64,000 bases of DNA from Niabella agricola. Lineage in GTDB: Bacteria; Bacteroidota; Bacteroidia; Chitinophagales; Chitinophagaceae. The notes beneath the pieces are model-generated. The model made no database searches. It was not told the origin of the DNA and saw nothing but the letters and a program-made list of their open reading frames with translations. The stretch covers positions 2,294,001-2,358,000 of the forward strand of contig NZ_JAJHIZ010000003.1 in assembly GCF_021538615.1 (NCBI RefSeq). Direction: 5' to 3'. The translations under genes and the position numbers were made by a program. Below, piece after piece: positions 7,973-17,483 of the stretch. Position 1 is the stretch's first letter; the number at the start of each line of letters is the position of its first letter.

Positions 7973-8425
7973 ATAATCTTTTTTAAAAGTTTTGCATCAA
8001 CAAGCGTTTTCTTTGAATTCCTTCTGCAAACCCGGCACGGTTGTAATCATATACCCGGCTGCCAGATAAAGATAGCAAAAATCAAACCCATTGCATAAAA
8101 AAGGGATTGTTTCATTTTTCCCGGGCCTTTTACACGCCTCTGCAGGTAATGGCTTACCCGGTTATCAATCTTCTCTATGCACACCGGATGCTTTATGCCA
8201 TGGACTCATCTTCAGTGATGCGCCCATGAGTTGAAAAATATTGACACTCCAAAAAGATGGTAACCGACAACATTCTCCAGGATAACTTATTAAAAAAAAT
8301 ACAGGTTTTAGATGCCGGTTCAAGAACAATCATTCAAATGTCATATTTTGTTAATACTTTCGCATTAATCCGGGAGTATTTGCCCATACTCCGGCCCTTT
8401 AAATAAACGTTTTAAACTCTAAACC
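7973..8425. other. Intergenic region between divergent genes
   Basis: 453 bp between the divergently transcribed DUF2911 and subtilase genes. It must hold both promoters. The only suggestive string is TACTTTCG (8355-8362), seven of eight to TAnnTTTG, about 63 bp before the subtilase ATG, without a -33 TTG. No ORF or repeat is recognised. Confidence 0.5.
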
Positions 8426-9793
8426 ATGATGATCAGAGAATCATTCAAACTCACCGTGGGTTTATGCCTCGGACTGTGCCTCTACAGTTGCCAAAAAAGC
8501 GAAGTAAATCCTGGTGCTCCCCAACCACCATCACTGTCTGCTGAAAGTAAAGCCCAGCGCCTTACGGGAACGGGTTCAGGCGAAGATTATATCCCCGGCC
8601 AGCTGCTTGTAAAATTCAAAGACGGAACTCCGGCCAAAAATAAAACGGCGATCCTTACAAAGTTAAAAGGGAAATTGAGGGATAAAGCGAATCCAAAATC
8701 CATTCCCGGTTTTGAAGATGAGGGCGATATCGACCTCATTGAAACCTCATCGGATGTACTTGCAGCTATTAACGACGTAAAGAATGCACCGGAGATCGAT
8801 TTTATCGAACCCAATTATATTTACCACGCGGCTGAGGTACCCAATGACCCTTACTATACCAATGCCCAGTGGAATATGCAGGCCGGCGGATACGGCTGTC
8901 AGGCCAGCACCGCCTGGAACAATCATAAAACAGGCTCAGGCAATGTATATGTAGGTGTTGTTGATCAGGGATATATGTATCAGCATGATGACCTGAAAAA
9001 TAATGCCGGCGTGAACCCCGGTGAAATTCCAGCCAACGGGATCGACGACGACCAGAACGGTTATATCGATGACGTTTATGGCTGGAACTTTTATCAAAAC
9101 AACGCCGCCGTTTATAACGGCAGTGATTTTCATGGCACCCATGTTGCCGGCATTATCGGCGCCGAAGGCGGCAACGGGATTGGTGTAGCCGGTGTGGTTT
9201 GGAATGTAAAACTTCTAAGTGCAAAATTTATGGAAGGCAACAGTGGCACGGCTTTTAGCGCAGCGTTGGCTATTGATTATTTTATTGCGCTCAAAACAAA
9301 ACAGCAATTGAATATTGTTGCGCTTTGCTGTTCCTGGGAAGGCAATACCAGCTCCAAAAACCTGGAGGCAGCCATCCGCAGAGCCGGCAGAGCCGGGATA
9401 CTGATCATTGCCGCCGCCGGTAATAATACCAACAACAATGATAAGGTTCCGGTATACCCCGCCAGTCTGAAAATGGACAATATCATCTCCGTTGCCTCTA
9501 TCGGCCGCAACGGCAACCTGTCTTACTTCTCCAACTATGGGGCAAAAACCGTTGATATTGCCGCTCCCGGCGAGTCTATTGTTTCTACCTATCTGAACAA
9601 TAGCTATGCGGCATTAAGCGGAACATCGATGGCGGCCCCGCATGTAGCAGGCGCAGCGGCACTCTATGCCTCTGTACATCCCGGTGCCGGAATGAAAGAA
9701 ATAAAGTCGGCAATCCTTAACGCCGCAATTCCCACTCCGTCGCTTTCGGGCAAATGTCTTACCGGGGGCCGGTTAGATATCAGCATGTTTTAA
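8426..9793 (+). CDS. Secreted subtilisin-like serine peptidase (S8), probable lipoprotein
   Basis: 455 aa. The N-terminus is hydrophobic and ends in LYSC (Cys 22), a plausible lipobox. Residues about 55-130 resemble the fervidolysin-type inhibitor propeptide (IPGQLLVKFKDG, DFIEPNYIY). The peptidase domain has the full triad: Asp 180 (GVVDQGY), His 236 (DFHGTHVAGI) and Ser 401 (SGTSMAAPHVAG), with oxyanion Asn 333 (AAAGNN). Maturation by propeptide removal outside the cell is expected. It is monocistronic: a terminator follows directly. Confidence 0.93.
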   Translation: MMIRESFKLTVGLCLGLCLYSCQKSEVNPGAPQPPSLSAESKAQRLTGTGSGEDYIPGQLLVKFKDGTPAKNKTAILTKLKGKLRDKANPKSIPGFEDEGDIDLIETSSDVLAAINDVKNAPEIDFIEPNYIYHAAEVPNDPYYTNAQWNMQAGGYGCQASTAWNNHKTGSGNVYVGVVDQGYMYQHDDLKNNAGVNPGEIPANGIDDDQNGYIDDVYGWNFYQNNAAVYNGSDFHGTHVAGIIGAEGGNGIGVAGVVWNVKLLSAKFMEGNSGTAFSAALAIDYFIALKTKQQLNIVALCCSWEGNTSSKNLEAAIRRAGRAGILIIAAAGNNTNNNDKVPVYPASLKMDNIISVASIGRNGNLSYFSNYGAKTVDIAAPGESIVSTYLNNSYAALSGTSMAAPHVAGAAALYASVHPGAGMKEIKSAILNAAIPTPSLSGKCLTGGRLDISMF

Positions 9794-9818
9794 CCGGCAT
9801 CCTGCATCTGCTCAGAAG

Positions 9819-9852
9819 AGGCTGTTTTCCCATTCAGGAAGCAGCCTTTTTT
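9819..9852 (+). terminator. Rho-independent terminator of the subtilase gene
   Basis: AGGCTG pairs with CAGCCT, extended inward by TTCC/GGAA, followed by a run of T (9847-9852). It starts 25 bp after the stop codon. Confidence 0.75.
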
Positions 9853-9985
9853 GATTCGATGCCCCAGTTGCCGATAATGCTTAAATAATCCTCGCAGGAG
9901 CATTTATACAGAGCCGTCTGCAACAGCATTTCAGAATTCTGTATATTTGATCTGGATCTGAAACGCTTAACTGTTTATCTCCAAC

Positions 9986-10894
9986 ATGTTCAATATGAAA
10001 ACCATCCTCGCTGCTTTTTTGATGCTGATGCTATCGCTTTCCGTAAACGGTCAGATAAAACGGTACACGTATTATTTTGACGCCAGCCTGGCACCTACCC
10101 AAAAAGAAAAGGCCTTTGTTTATGGCAAGGGACTCAAACAAGATTCACTGGTGTGGGTCGATTTCTTTTTAATACATAATGATCAAAAGATATTTTCGGC
10201 AACCTATACCGATTCTTCTTTAAACGTATTGCATGGAAAAAGCATCGACTACTACTCAAACGGCCGTGTACAACAGGTAAAACGTTATGTATGGAACGAG
10301 CTGGACGGCCTTATGCAACAATGGGATAGCACGGGCCGTCAAACCGATTCTATTATTTATGTAAGGGGCGCTGTTTCCTTCAAAAAGAAATTCCGGTATT
10401 TTACAGGAAGTACCATTATCAACGAAGTGATTACAGATAGTATCCGTAATACCTTGCAGGATATCAGTTATGACACCGCGGGCCGGAAGACCCGGGCTTT
10501 TATTTTTTCCGGCAATACCGGCATCGAAAAGATCTATCATCCTGATGGCTCTGTAACCAATGGCGACAGCCTTTATACCCGTGAAGAAAAAGATGCCGGT
10601 TTTCCCGGAGGCACCAAGGCCTGGATGACCTACCTGACCCGTACACTGGATGCCACACGCCCGATACGGGCCGGAGCTCCGGTCGGGCAATATAGAGTTA
10701 TTGTACAGTTTATTATCGATACAGCAGGTAATATTTCAAATATAAAAGCGCTAACCAGTAACGGTTACGGGCTGGAGGATGAGGCCATCCGGGTGATCCG
10801 GCGTTCAGGAAAATGGACCCCAGCCCGGCAGTATGGCCGTTTTGTGAAAGCTTACCGCAAGCAGCCCATTACATTTAGCGTTACGGGCAGATAA
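9986..10894 (+). CDS. Secreted protein with MORN-like repeats and a TonB C-terminal domain
   Basis: 302 aa; Met 1 or Met 4 (9995) may be the start, the latter giving a cleaner signal peptide ending NGQ. The middle has YwqK/MORN-like repeats (GKSIDYYSNGRVQQVKRYVWNELDG, then QWDSTGRQTDS). Residues about 225-300 match the TonB C-terminal fold: YRVIVQFIIDTAGNISNIKAL, then LEDEAIRVIRRSGKWTPARQ and a closing PITFSV strand. There is no proline-rich spanning region and no inner-membrane anchor beyond the signal, so it is unlikely to be a classical energy transducer. Confidence 0.8.
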   Translation: MFNMKTILAAFLMLMLSLSVNGQIKRYTYYFDASLAPTQKEKAFVYGKGLKQDSLVWVDFFLIHNDQKIFSATYTDSSLNVLHGKSIDYYSNGRVQQVKRYVWNELDGLMQQWDSTGRQTDSIIYVRGAVSFKKKFRYFTGSTIINEVITDSIRNTLQDISYDTAGRKTRAFIFSGNTGIEKIYHPDGSVTNGDSLYTREEKDAGFPGGTKAWMTYLTRTLDATRPIRAGAPVGQYRVIVQFIIDTAGNISNIKALTSNGYGLEDEAIRVIRRSGKWTPARQYGRFVKAYRKQPITFSVTGR

Positions 10895-11058
10895 ACTCCG
10901 GTTTGCTTTTTGCACCAATACATGCGCCGGGACTTTGCATATTTCCTCTTTTTGTTTTTACAGATCCTTTAACGGTTCTGCGCACTACCCGTGTTAAACT
11001 TTTTATATTGTCTTCGTTCCAATAAACGTATCCGCTTTATTGATTAAAATGATGTTCT

Positions 11059-11241
11059 ATGAAAACGTTTAAAACAGTAGTTTGGGGATCGCTGGTGGTA
11101 CTATTCCTCTCGGGCCTTGGTTCCTGCACCGTAAACGCCTATCCTCGTACACCCCGGCACCGTGTGTGGATTCCAGGTCACTGGTCGCCGGGCTACCATG
11201 GTTACAGGCACTGGGTAAGAGGTCACTACGAATACCGTTAA
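11059..11241 (+). CDS. Small lipoprotein with a YxWxPGHW-type motif
   Basis: 60 aa. A hydrophobic N-terminus ends in the lipobox LGSC (Cys 23). The mature part is only 38 residues, rich in aromatic, His and Arg residues: HRVWIPGHWSPGYHGYRHWVRGHYEYR. This resembles the W-x-P-G-H-W repeats of small surface lipoproteins. No function is known. A strong terminator starts 12 bp after the stop. It is short, but the combination of signal, lipobox and terminator makes a real gene likely. Confidence 0.75.
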   Translation: MKTFKTVVWGSLVVLFLSGLGSCTVNAYPRTPRHRVWIPGHWSPGYHGYRHWVRGHYEYR

Positions 11242-11253
11242 AAGGGTGTAAAA

Positions 11254-11284
11254 AAGCTCCTTTAATAAGGAGCTTCGTTTTATC
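11254..11284. terminator. Bidirectional terminator between the lipoprotein and M3 peptidase genes
   Basis: A perfect 9-bp stem AAGCTCCTT (11254-11262) / AAGGAGCTT (11267-11275) with loop TAAT. On the minus strand it runs into six T residues, serving the peptidase gene; on the plus strand it is followed by CGTTTTA. Confidence 0.85.
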
Positions 11285-11300
11285 TTCCATGCGAACCGGT

Positions 11301-13019
11301 TTAGAGCTTGTCCAGTTCGCCTTTTACAAATTCCATTAGCCCTTTAATGTGATCGGGTGACAGATCAAATCTTAATCCCGCAGCTTCAAAGAGCTGGGGC
11401 AAGGGGCGGGTACCGCCCAGGCTCAGGGCCTGTATATAATGATCCAGGGCCTGCGTCTTATCTTTTTTATATTGCTGCCACAGGCCAATAGCACCCAATT
11501 GAGCAATGCCATATTCGATATAATAAAATGGCACTTCATATAAATGCAATTGCCGTTGCCAGCTGAAGTTCCGGTAGTCTTCAAGTCCGCCGGTATCCAG
11601 TGTTTGCGGAGTAAAGGATGCGAGTATGGATTGCCATGCCGACAACCGCTCTCCGCGGGTATGCGTGGGGTGCTCGTAAATCCAGTGCTGAAACTGGTCG
11701 ATGGTAGCAATCCAGGGGAAGATGGTCAGTACGCGCTCCAGTTGCTGTTCATGTGCCCGTTTCAGTTCTTCCGTGGTTTTAAAAAAACCGGTCCAGTGTT
11801 CCATGCTGAACAATTCCATGCTCATGCTGGCCACTTCAGCGATCTCGGTCGGGTATTCTTTAAAAGCCGATAACTTTAACGGATGCGTTAAAAAAGAATG
11901 AATGGCGTGGCCGCCTTCATGCACCATGGTGGTTACATCATCCATGGTACCCGCAGCATTCATAAATATAAATGGTGCACCCGTTTCCGCCAGTGGGCAG
12001 TTGTATCCGCCCGGAGCTTTCCCCTTACGGCTTTCCAGGTCGAGCCGGCCCATTTCATTCATCTTCCGTAAACAGTCTCCAAAAAAGGGATTCAGCTCAT
12101 TAAAACAATGGATGGCTTTTTCCACCAGCTCACTGCCGGTATTAAAGGGACGCAGGGGCTCGGTACCCGCAGGTTCCGCATCGATATCCCAGGGCCGCAG
12201 TGTATCCAAGCCCAGTTTTTCTTTTTTCTGTTGATAGATCTTATCCACCAATGGCAATACATGTTGCTTTACCGCTTCATGAAACTGGAAACAGTTTTCC
12301 TTGTTGTAATCAAAACGTCCCAGCTCGGCAAAACGGTAGTCCCGGTAATTTTCAAAGCCTGCATTCAATGCTACCTGGTGGCGTTTTTTTAAAAGTGAAT
12401 CGAAAAGATCATCCAGGGCATCCTTATCCTGCAGGCGCCGGTCACCAATTTTACGGTATACGCTTTCCCGCAAAGTCCGGTCCGGGCTTTCCAGGAATTT
12501 GGCGGCCTGCTGCAGGGTATATTCCTGGTCATTTACAGTAACAGTCATTTTTCCTGCGATAGCACCGAATTGCTGTGCCTCTACTGCCAGCTCCGATTGC
12601 AAGGGAATATTTTCTTCCCGGAACAATTCGATATTTTTCTTAACATTCCGGAGATAGGTAAAATATTCCGGAGCAGTAAGTTCATTTGAAAGCGGGTTTT
12701 CGATCAGCTTCCGGTTCAGCTGGTCGGCATAGGGTTGTATCTTGGGCTGAATCTCCGTCATAAAAAAAGTAAACGACTCGGCCAGTGCTGTATCCGTTGT
12801 ATCACGCGTCATATTGATCTGGCGCCAGCAAGCTTCCTCACTTACCACGGCTTCCAGTTCACTGATGTCCTGCAGCCACCGGTTCAGCGCTTCCATATCA
12901 GGTAATTCCCGACCTGCGAGGTCTTTAAAATAGGGCTCCAGCGTTTGCCAGTCTGTAATCTTGAAACCCGCAGGTAAAAACTGTCTTTGTAAGGGTTGAA
13001 TATTTGCGTCTAATTTCAT
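11301..13019 (-). CDS. M3 family oligoendopeptidase (PepF/thimet-like)
   Basis: 572 aa from ATG 13019, or 575 aa from 13028. The zinc motif HEGGH is at about residues 367-371 (MVHEGGHAIHSF), followed by a glutamate-bearing helix (EYPTEIAEVASMSMELF) that supplies the third ligand, and a His-Tyr segment (YEVPFYYIEYGIAQLGA) near the end. There is no signal peptide, so it is cytoplasmic and degrades oligopeptides of limited length. It is flanked by terminators on both sides and seems monocistronic. Confidence 0.92.
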   Translation of the reverse strand: MKLDANIQPLQRQFLPAGFKITDWQTLEPYFKDLAGRELPDMEALNRWLQDISELEAVVSEEACWRQINMTRDTTDTALAESFTFFMTEIQPKIQPYADQLNRKLIENPLSNELTAPEYFTYLRNVKKNIELFREENIPLQSELAVEAQQFGAIAGKMTVTVNDQEYTLQQAAKFLESPDRTLRESVYRKIGDRRLQDKDALDDLFDSLLKKRHQVALNAGFENYRDYRFAELGRFDYNKENCFQFHEAVKQHVLPLVDKIYQQKKEKLGLDTLRPWDIDAEPAGTEPLRPFNTGSELVEKAIHCFNELNPFFGDCLRKMNEMGRLDLESRKGKAPGGYNCPLAETGAPFIFMNAAGTMDDVTTMVHEGGHAIHSFLTHPLKLSAFKEYPTEIAEVASMSMELFSMEHWTGFFKTTEELKRAHEQQLERVLTIFPWIATIDQFQHWIYEHPTHTRGERLSAWQSILASFTPQTLDTGGLEDYRNFSWQRQLHLYEVPFYYIEYGIAQLGAIGLWQQYKKDKTQALDHYIQALSLGGTRPLPQLFEAAGLRFDLSPDHIKGLMEFVKGELDKL

Positions 13020-13116
13020 GTTGATCATTTTTCAATTATGCTGTTCGGAGTAACGGTCAAACGGGTACCCGGAGCAGCAATATACTTTATAAAAAGCAAA
13101 CCATCATCCAACAATA

Positions 13117-13138
13117 CGCCCCCGTTGTAGCGGGGGCG
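13117..13138 (-). terminator. Hairpin downstream of the DUF5606 gene, possible terminator
   Basis: CGCCCCCG (13117-13124) / CGGGGGCG (13131-13138) form an 8-bp GC stem with a six-base loop, 25 bp after the stop of the minus-strand gene. The following bases (TATTGTT) are only moderately T-rich, so termination is likely but not certain. Confidence 0.55.
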
Positions 13139-13162
13139 GTAGTTATAAAAATGAGGTATTGA

Positions 13163-13717
13163 TTAATCTTCTTTCTTTTTTGCGGCTTTTTTTGCAGCGG
13201 CTTTCTTGGCGGGTGCCTTTTTTACCGGAGCTTCCTCAGCTTCCTGGGTTTTTGCTGTTGCTTTTTTTGCTGCCGGTGCAGGGGTTTCTTCTACTACCGG
13301 TGTTTCTTCGGTTGTTTCTTCCGGAGCTTCCGTTAGTTTAATTTCGATATTGTTTTTTTGGAGGAGATCAAACCATTTCACGATTTTTTTCATGTCGGAG
13401 ATATATACCCGGTCAAAATCCATGTCGGGGTATACTTTTTGAAAATACGCTTTGATGGCCTTATCATCTTTTACATCCGGTAAAGCAGTACCGTCAGCTT
13501 GCATGGCATTAAACACATCCACCAGGTTTACATTATCCCTGATTGTATAAATTTCTATGCTTTCGAGATGTGAAAACTGATGAATGCGGGAAGATGCAAA
13601 TTTGGTTGTTTTGTCGTTCAGGGAGCGAACAATGGCCCCGTCGTTTTTACTGCTAATCAGCTCAAATAAGCCCGATAATCCACTAACTGCAACTAACTTA
13701 TTATACTCCATGGTCAT
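13163..13717 (-). CDS. DUF5606 protein with a histone H1-like Lys/Ala/Pro-rich tail
   Basis: 184 aa; Met 3 (13711) is an alternative start. Residues 1-130 match the Bacteroidota DUF5606 domain: KLVAVSGLSGLFELISSKNDGAIVRSL, SHLESIEIYTI, DMDFDRVYISDMKKIVKWFDLL. The remaining 55 residues are low complexity, first Glu/Thr/Pro and then KKAPAKKAAAKKAAKKK, like eukaryotic histone H1 tails and bacterial histone-like proteins. Nucleic-acid binding through the tail is an inference from composition. It is divergent from the outer-membrane barrel gene downstream. Confidence 0.85.
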   Translation of the reverse strand: MTMEYNKLVAVSGLSGLFELISSKNDGAIVRSLNDKTTKFASSRIHQFSHLESIEIYTIRDNVNLVDVFNAMQADGTALPDVKDDKAIKAYFQKVYPDMDFDRVYISDMKKIVKWFDLLQKNNIEIKLTEAPEETTEETPVVEETPAPAAKKATAKTQEAEEAPVKKAPAKKAAAKKAAKKKED

Positions 13718-13912
13718 TTTTTAAGAGCCGCAATATAAATGACTTTTTTTAAGAATATGCCTAAATACGGTTATTTATGCGATTCTTTTCCGGATGAGGG
13801 CAAAAAGAAACCATGCAAGTCGTTATTTATCAATATTTTTCAGGTCCATCTGGATCCCCAACCGAAAGTTTGCCCCTTTTTCATCGTCCAATGGACTTTA
13901 TACCCCTTATTT

Positions 13913-16771
13913 ATGAAGCATATTGCATTATTATTCGTACTTGTGATGACCGGAGTTGCTATGAACGGACAATCTATAAAAGGCACTTTGATGGATCCTG
14001 TTGAGGGTTCCACGGTGGGCGGCGCTACCGTTCAACTGCAAAATGCTGCCGACTCCAGTATAAAGGCATCGGCAGTTTCAGACAAGGAGGGGAAATTCAG
14101 CTTCAACAATCTTAGCCTGGGTGCATATATTTTAAAAGCCACCTCTATCGGATTTGAAACCCTTGAAAAAGAAATCACCCTTTCAGATACGCTGCGGGAT
14201 GCAGATCTGGGGGATGTATATATTCCCAAAAAAACCACTACCCTGGAAGGGGTGGTGATCGTAGCTTCTGCGCCAGCCGTAACCCAAAAGGGGGATACCA
14301 CCCAGTTCAGCGCCAGCCAATACAAAACCAACCCCGATGCCACGGTGGAAGACCTGATTAAGAAAATGCCGGGTATAACGGTAGATAAGGACGGTGCGGT
14401 GACCGGTCATGGTGAACAGGTAAAAAAGGTAACAGTTGACGGCAAGGACTTTTTTGGGGATGACGCTTCTATGGCATTAAAAAACCTGCCCGCCGAAGTT
14501 GTAGATAAAATACAGCTATATGACCGGATGAGCGACCAGGCCCAGCTAACCGGGTTCGATGATGGGAACACGGCAAAAGCCATCAATATTGTAACAAAAT
14601 CTGGCCTAAGAAACGGTCAGTTCGGGCGCATATTTGCCGGCTATGGAACCGATAACCGCTATTATGGCGGGGGTAATGCCAGTTTTTTCAGCGGCAACAG
14701 GCGCATAACACTCCTCGGCAATTTTAATAATATCAATCAGCAAAACTTTGCCCAACAGGATGTGCTGGGAGTTATGAGTAGCGGCGGCCGTGGTGGTGGC
14801 GGACGCGGCGGCGGCGGTCGTGGTGGTGGCGGTTTTGGTGGCGGACCACTGAATGTGGGTCAGGCCCCGGGTATTAGCCAAACCAATGCGTTTGGAATCA
14901 ATTTTTCTGATCAATGGGGCAAAAAAGTATCCATTACTGCGTCTTACGATTTCAGGAACAGCACCAACAATAACGAATCGTTTACATTTTCGCCCACCGT
15001 TACTGAGGACAAGCGCACGCTTAACCTTTCTACAAACAACAAGTCTACTTCCAACAACAATATGCACCGGATCAATATGCGCTTGGAGTACAAGATCGAC
15101 TCCAATAACACGATAATGTATATTCCCAGCTGGACGTTTCAGAACAATAGCAGCACGTCGAGTACTTACAAAACTGCTATCTATGAAAGTGGAGACAGCT
15201 CCTACATTTCCGACGGAAGCAGCCGGTCTAACAGAAGCGGATTCTCCCTGGGAAATAACTTAATGTATCGCCACAGTTTTAGAAAACCAGGGCGTACTTT
15301 TTCCACATTCCTGCAAGCTAATTTTTCTAAAAATGATGGGGATAGTTATAACCTGACCAACCTCCAAAAATTTGAGAACATTAATTTGCCGGATGTCCGG
15401 AATCAATACAGGACAAACCCTACAAATGGCGCTAATTACTCAGCCCGGATTAACTATACAGAACCTATAGGTCAGCAGGGAATAATGGAGCTGAGCTATT
15501 CGCCGAGCGTACGTATCAATAAAAGGGATCAGAAAACCTACGATTATGATGGGATCGATTACACACTTTTTAACCCTGGACAATCCAACAATTTTAAAAG
15601 CACTATCACCACTCATACAGGAAGCGCAAATTATCGATTAGGAAAGGGACGGGATAACCAGTTTTCTGCAGGGTTTGATGTTCAGTATTCCGACCTCAGA
15701 AGCGACCGGATCTATCCCTCTCCGGTTAAAACCAGCCAGGATTTTGTGGCGCTTCTACCCAATCTCCGGTGGTCGAAAAAGATCGGAGACTACAGCAATC
15801 TCCGGGTATATTACCGGGCCAATACAGATTTCCCTAGTGTAGACCAGTTACAGGATGTAGCGGATAGTTCAAACCAGACCAATATTGTCAAAGGTAACCC
15901 TAACCTTAAGCAATCCTATAGCCATTGGGGATCATTTCGCTACATTTATGCCAATACCCGCAAAGGCAACAGTTTTGCAGCCAATTTTTCGTATTCCGCT
16001 GCGCAAAACTACATTACCAGCGATGTGGTTAACAACAAAGGAATTACGAACACTACTTACATCAACCTGAACGGATACCAGAACTTCAATAGCTTTTTGG
16101 TTTATGCCTTCCCTATTAAATATATCAAGTCCAACTTTAGCATTACCGGGAGCTATAATTATAGCAACACGCCCAGCAAGTACAACAACGTAGTGGGTAA
16201 AGTTGCCAGGAATACATTGGGAAGCGGCGTATCATTGAGCAGTAACATCAGCCAGTATGTAGACTTTACGCTCCGCTACGATTTAAACTATACGCAAACG
16301 GCGAGTACTCTGGAAAATGCCGCCAGCGGGCAAAATTATATACAGCAAAGTCCCAGCTTGGCGCTGAACCTGTTGTCAAAAAACGGATGGTTTATCAATA
16401 CCAACCTCTCCTATGAGGGCTTTCATTTTACCAATAACGATGCTAAAGGAACTTATTACACATTATGGAATGCCGCTGCCGGAAAAAAATTCCTTGCTAA
16501 AAAACAAGCAGAATTAAAATTATCTGTATTTGATATTTTAAAACAGAACAATAGTTTCAGCCAGTCACTTAATGATTATAACCTCGTACAAACCACTACC
16601 ACAAAAGTATTGCGCCAGTACTTTATGCTCACGTTTACCTACAGCCTGCGCAGTTTTGGCAAGGGGAAAGCACCGGCCCGTGAAGAGGGTGGCGAACACA
16701 GAAGAGAATGGCAGGGAGGCCCTCCCGGTATGATGCGCGGCAGCGGACGGCCCGGCGGCCCAATGTTTTAA
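13913..16771 (+). CDS. Outer-membrane beta-barrel protein with carboxypeptidase-regulatory-like domain (TonB receptor-like)
   Basis: 952 aa from ATG 13913, where a signal peptide begins (KHIALLFVLVMTGVAMNGQ); the frame is open upstream to 13739 but that part has no signal sequence. Residues about 20-100 form a CarboxypepD_reg-like domain (IKGTLMDPVEGSTVGGATVQL). A plug-like region follows (PDATVEDLIKKMPGITVDKDG, VKKVTVDGKDFFGDD). Then comes a long barrel. A glycine-rich insert with three GGRGGGG-type repeats lies at about 14785-14845. The extreme C-terminus is Gly/Arg/Pro-rich rather than a barrel end. Substrate unknown. The sigma factor gene follows within about 50 bp. Confidence 0.88.
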   Translation: MKHIALLFVLVMTGVAMNGQSIKGTLMDPVEGSTVGGATVQLQNAADSSIKASAVSDKEGKFSFNNLSLGAYILKATSIGFETLEKEITLSDTLRDADLGDVYIPKKTTTLEGVVIVASAPAVTQKGDTTQFSASQYKTNPDATVEDLIKKMPGITVDKDGAVTGHGEQVKKVTVDGKDFFGDDASMALKNLPAEVVDKIQLYDRMSDQAQLTGFDDGNTAKAINIVTKSGLRNGQFGRIFAGYGTDNRYYGGGNASFFSGNRRITLLGNFNNINQQNFAQQDVLGVMSSGGRGGGGRGGGGRGGGGFGGGPLNVGQAPGISQTNAFGINFSDQWGKKVSITASYDFRNSTNNNESFTFSPTVTEDKRTLNLSTNNKSTSNNNMHRINMRLEYKIDSNNTIMYIPSWTFQNNSSTSSTYKTAIYESGDSSYISDGSSRSNRSGFSLGNNLMYRHSFRKPGRTFSTFLQANFSKNDGDSYNLTNLQKFENINLPDVRNQYRTNPTNGANYSARINYTEPIGQQGIMELSYSPSVRINKRDQKTYDYDGIDYTLFNPGQSNNFKSTITTHTGSANYRLGKGRDNQFSAGFDVQYSDLRSDRIYPSPVKTSQDFVALLPNLRWSKKIGDYSNLRVYYRANTDFPSVDQLQDVADSSNQTNIVKGNPNLKQSYSHWGSFRYIYANTRKGNSFAANFSYSAAQNYITSDVVNNKGITNTTYINLNGYQNFNSFLVYAFPIKYIKSNFSITGSYNYSNTPSKYNNVVGKVARNTLGSGVSLSSNISQYVDFTLRYDLNYTQTASTLENAASGQNYIQQSPSLALNLLSKNGWFINTNLSYEGFHFTNNDAKGTYYTLWNAAAGKKFLAKKQAELKLSVFDILKQNNSFSQSLNDYNLVQTTTTKVLRQYFMLTFTYSLRSFGKGKAPAREEGGEHRREWQGGPPGMMRGSGRPGGPMF

Positions 16772-16821
16772 CCGGTACTATCCGTTTTTTTTGTAATATC
16801 GCCGAATTAACCGGTATTACA

Positions 16822-17397
16822 TTGCTGAACGAAGAAATATTAGTACAGGAATTAAAGCAGGGCAATGAAGCCGCGTTTAAACAGGTGGTTGACAACTACC
16901 AGAATATGGTCTACAATACCTGCCTGGCCATTGTAAAAAGCGAGGAGGACGCCGAAGACATCTCCCAGGATGTATTTGTGCAGGTTTTCCAGTCGATCCA
17001 TTCGTTTAAAGGAGAATCTAAACTATCTACCTGGATCTACCGGATCGCTACCACCAAATCGCTGGACTTTGAACGCAAAAAAAAGCGGAAAAAACGGTTT
17101 GGATTTGTGCGCAGCATTTTTGGAGACGACAGCCAGGTGGTGGTGAACCCGCCGGATTTTCAACATCCCGGTATTGTATTGGATAAAAAAGAAAATGCGT
17201 CTATTTTATTCAAAGCGATTGATCAACTCCCTGAAAATCAGCGGATTGCGTTTATCCTGAATAAGGTTGAAGGATTAAGCTACCAGGAAGTAAGCGAGGT
17301 ACTGGAAACTTCGGTATCGTCCATCGAATCTCTGTTGCACCGGGCTAAAAACAATCTTCGAAAAATCCTGGAAAAAGACTATAAACCCCGTGGGTAA
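16822..17397 (+). CDS. ECF-type RNA polymerase sigma-70 factor
   Basis: 191 aa if read from TTG 16822; the frame contains no ATG between the upstream stop at 16771 and region 2, and the only in-frame ATG (16708) lies inside the barrel gene. Region 2 is KQGNEAAFKQVVDNYQNMVYNTCLAIVKSEEDAEDISQDVFVQVF, followed by the -10 recognition segment (STWIYRIATTKSLDF). Region 4 is IDQLPENQRIAFILNKVEGLSYQEVSEVL with the helix-turn-helix SVSSIESLLHRAKNNLRK. It heads a cluster with a small membrane protein and a CpxP/Spy-like protein, suggesting envelope stress control. The start is uncertain. Confidence 0.85.
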   Translation: MLNEEILVQELKQGNEAAFKQVVDNYQNMVYNTCLAIVKSEEDAEDISQDVFVQVFQSIHSFKGESKLSTWIYRIATTKSLDFERKKKRKKRFGFVRSIFGDDSQVVVNPPDFQHPGIVLDKKENASILFKAIDQLPENQRIAFILNKVEGLSYQEVSEVLETSVSSIESLLHRAKNNLRKILEKDYKPRG

Positions 17398-17483
17398 AAG
17401 AAAAGCGGAAAAATGACGTCGAATACTATTAATAGGATATATTTAGATACTGTAGCAATCATGAAACTTTAAACCCGTTTTGA

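Noticed and set aside
13739..13912. N-terminal extension of the outer-membrane barrel protein
   Set aside because: The signal peptide begins at ATG 13913; the upstream residues would block export.
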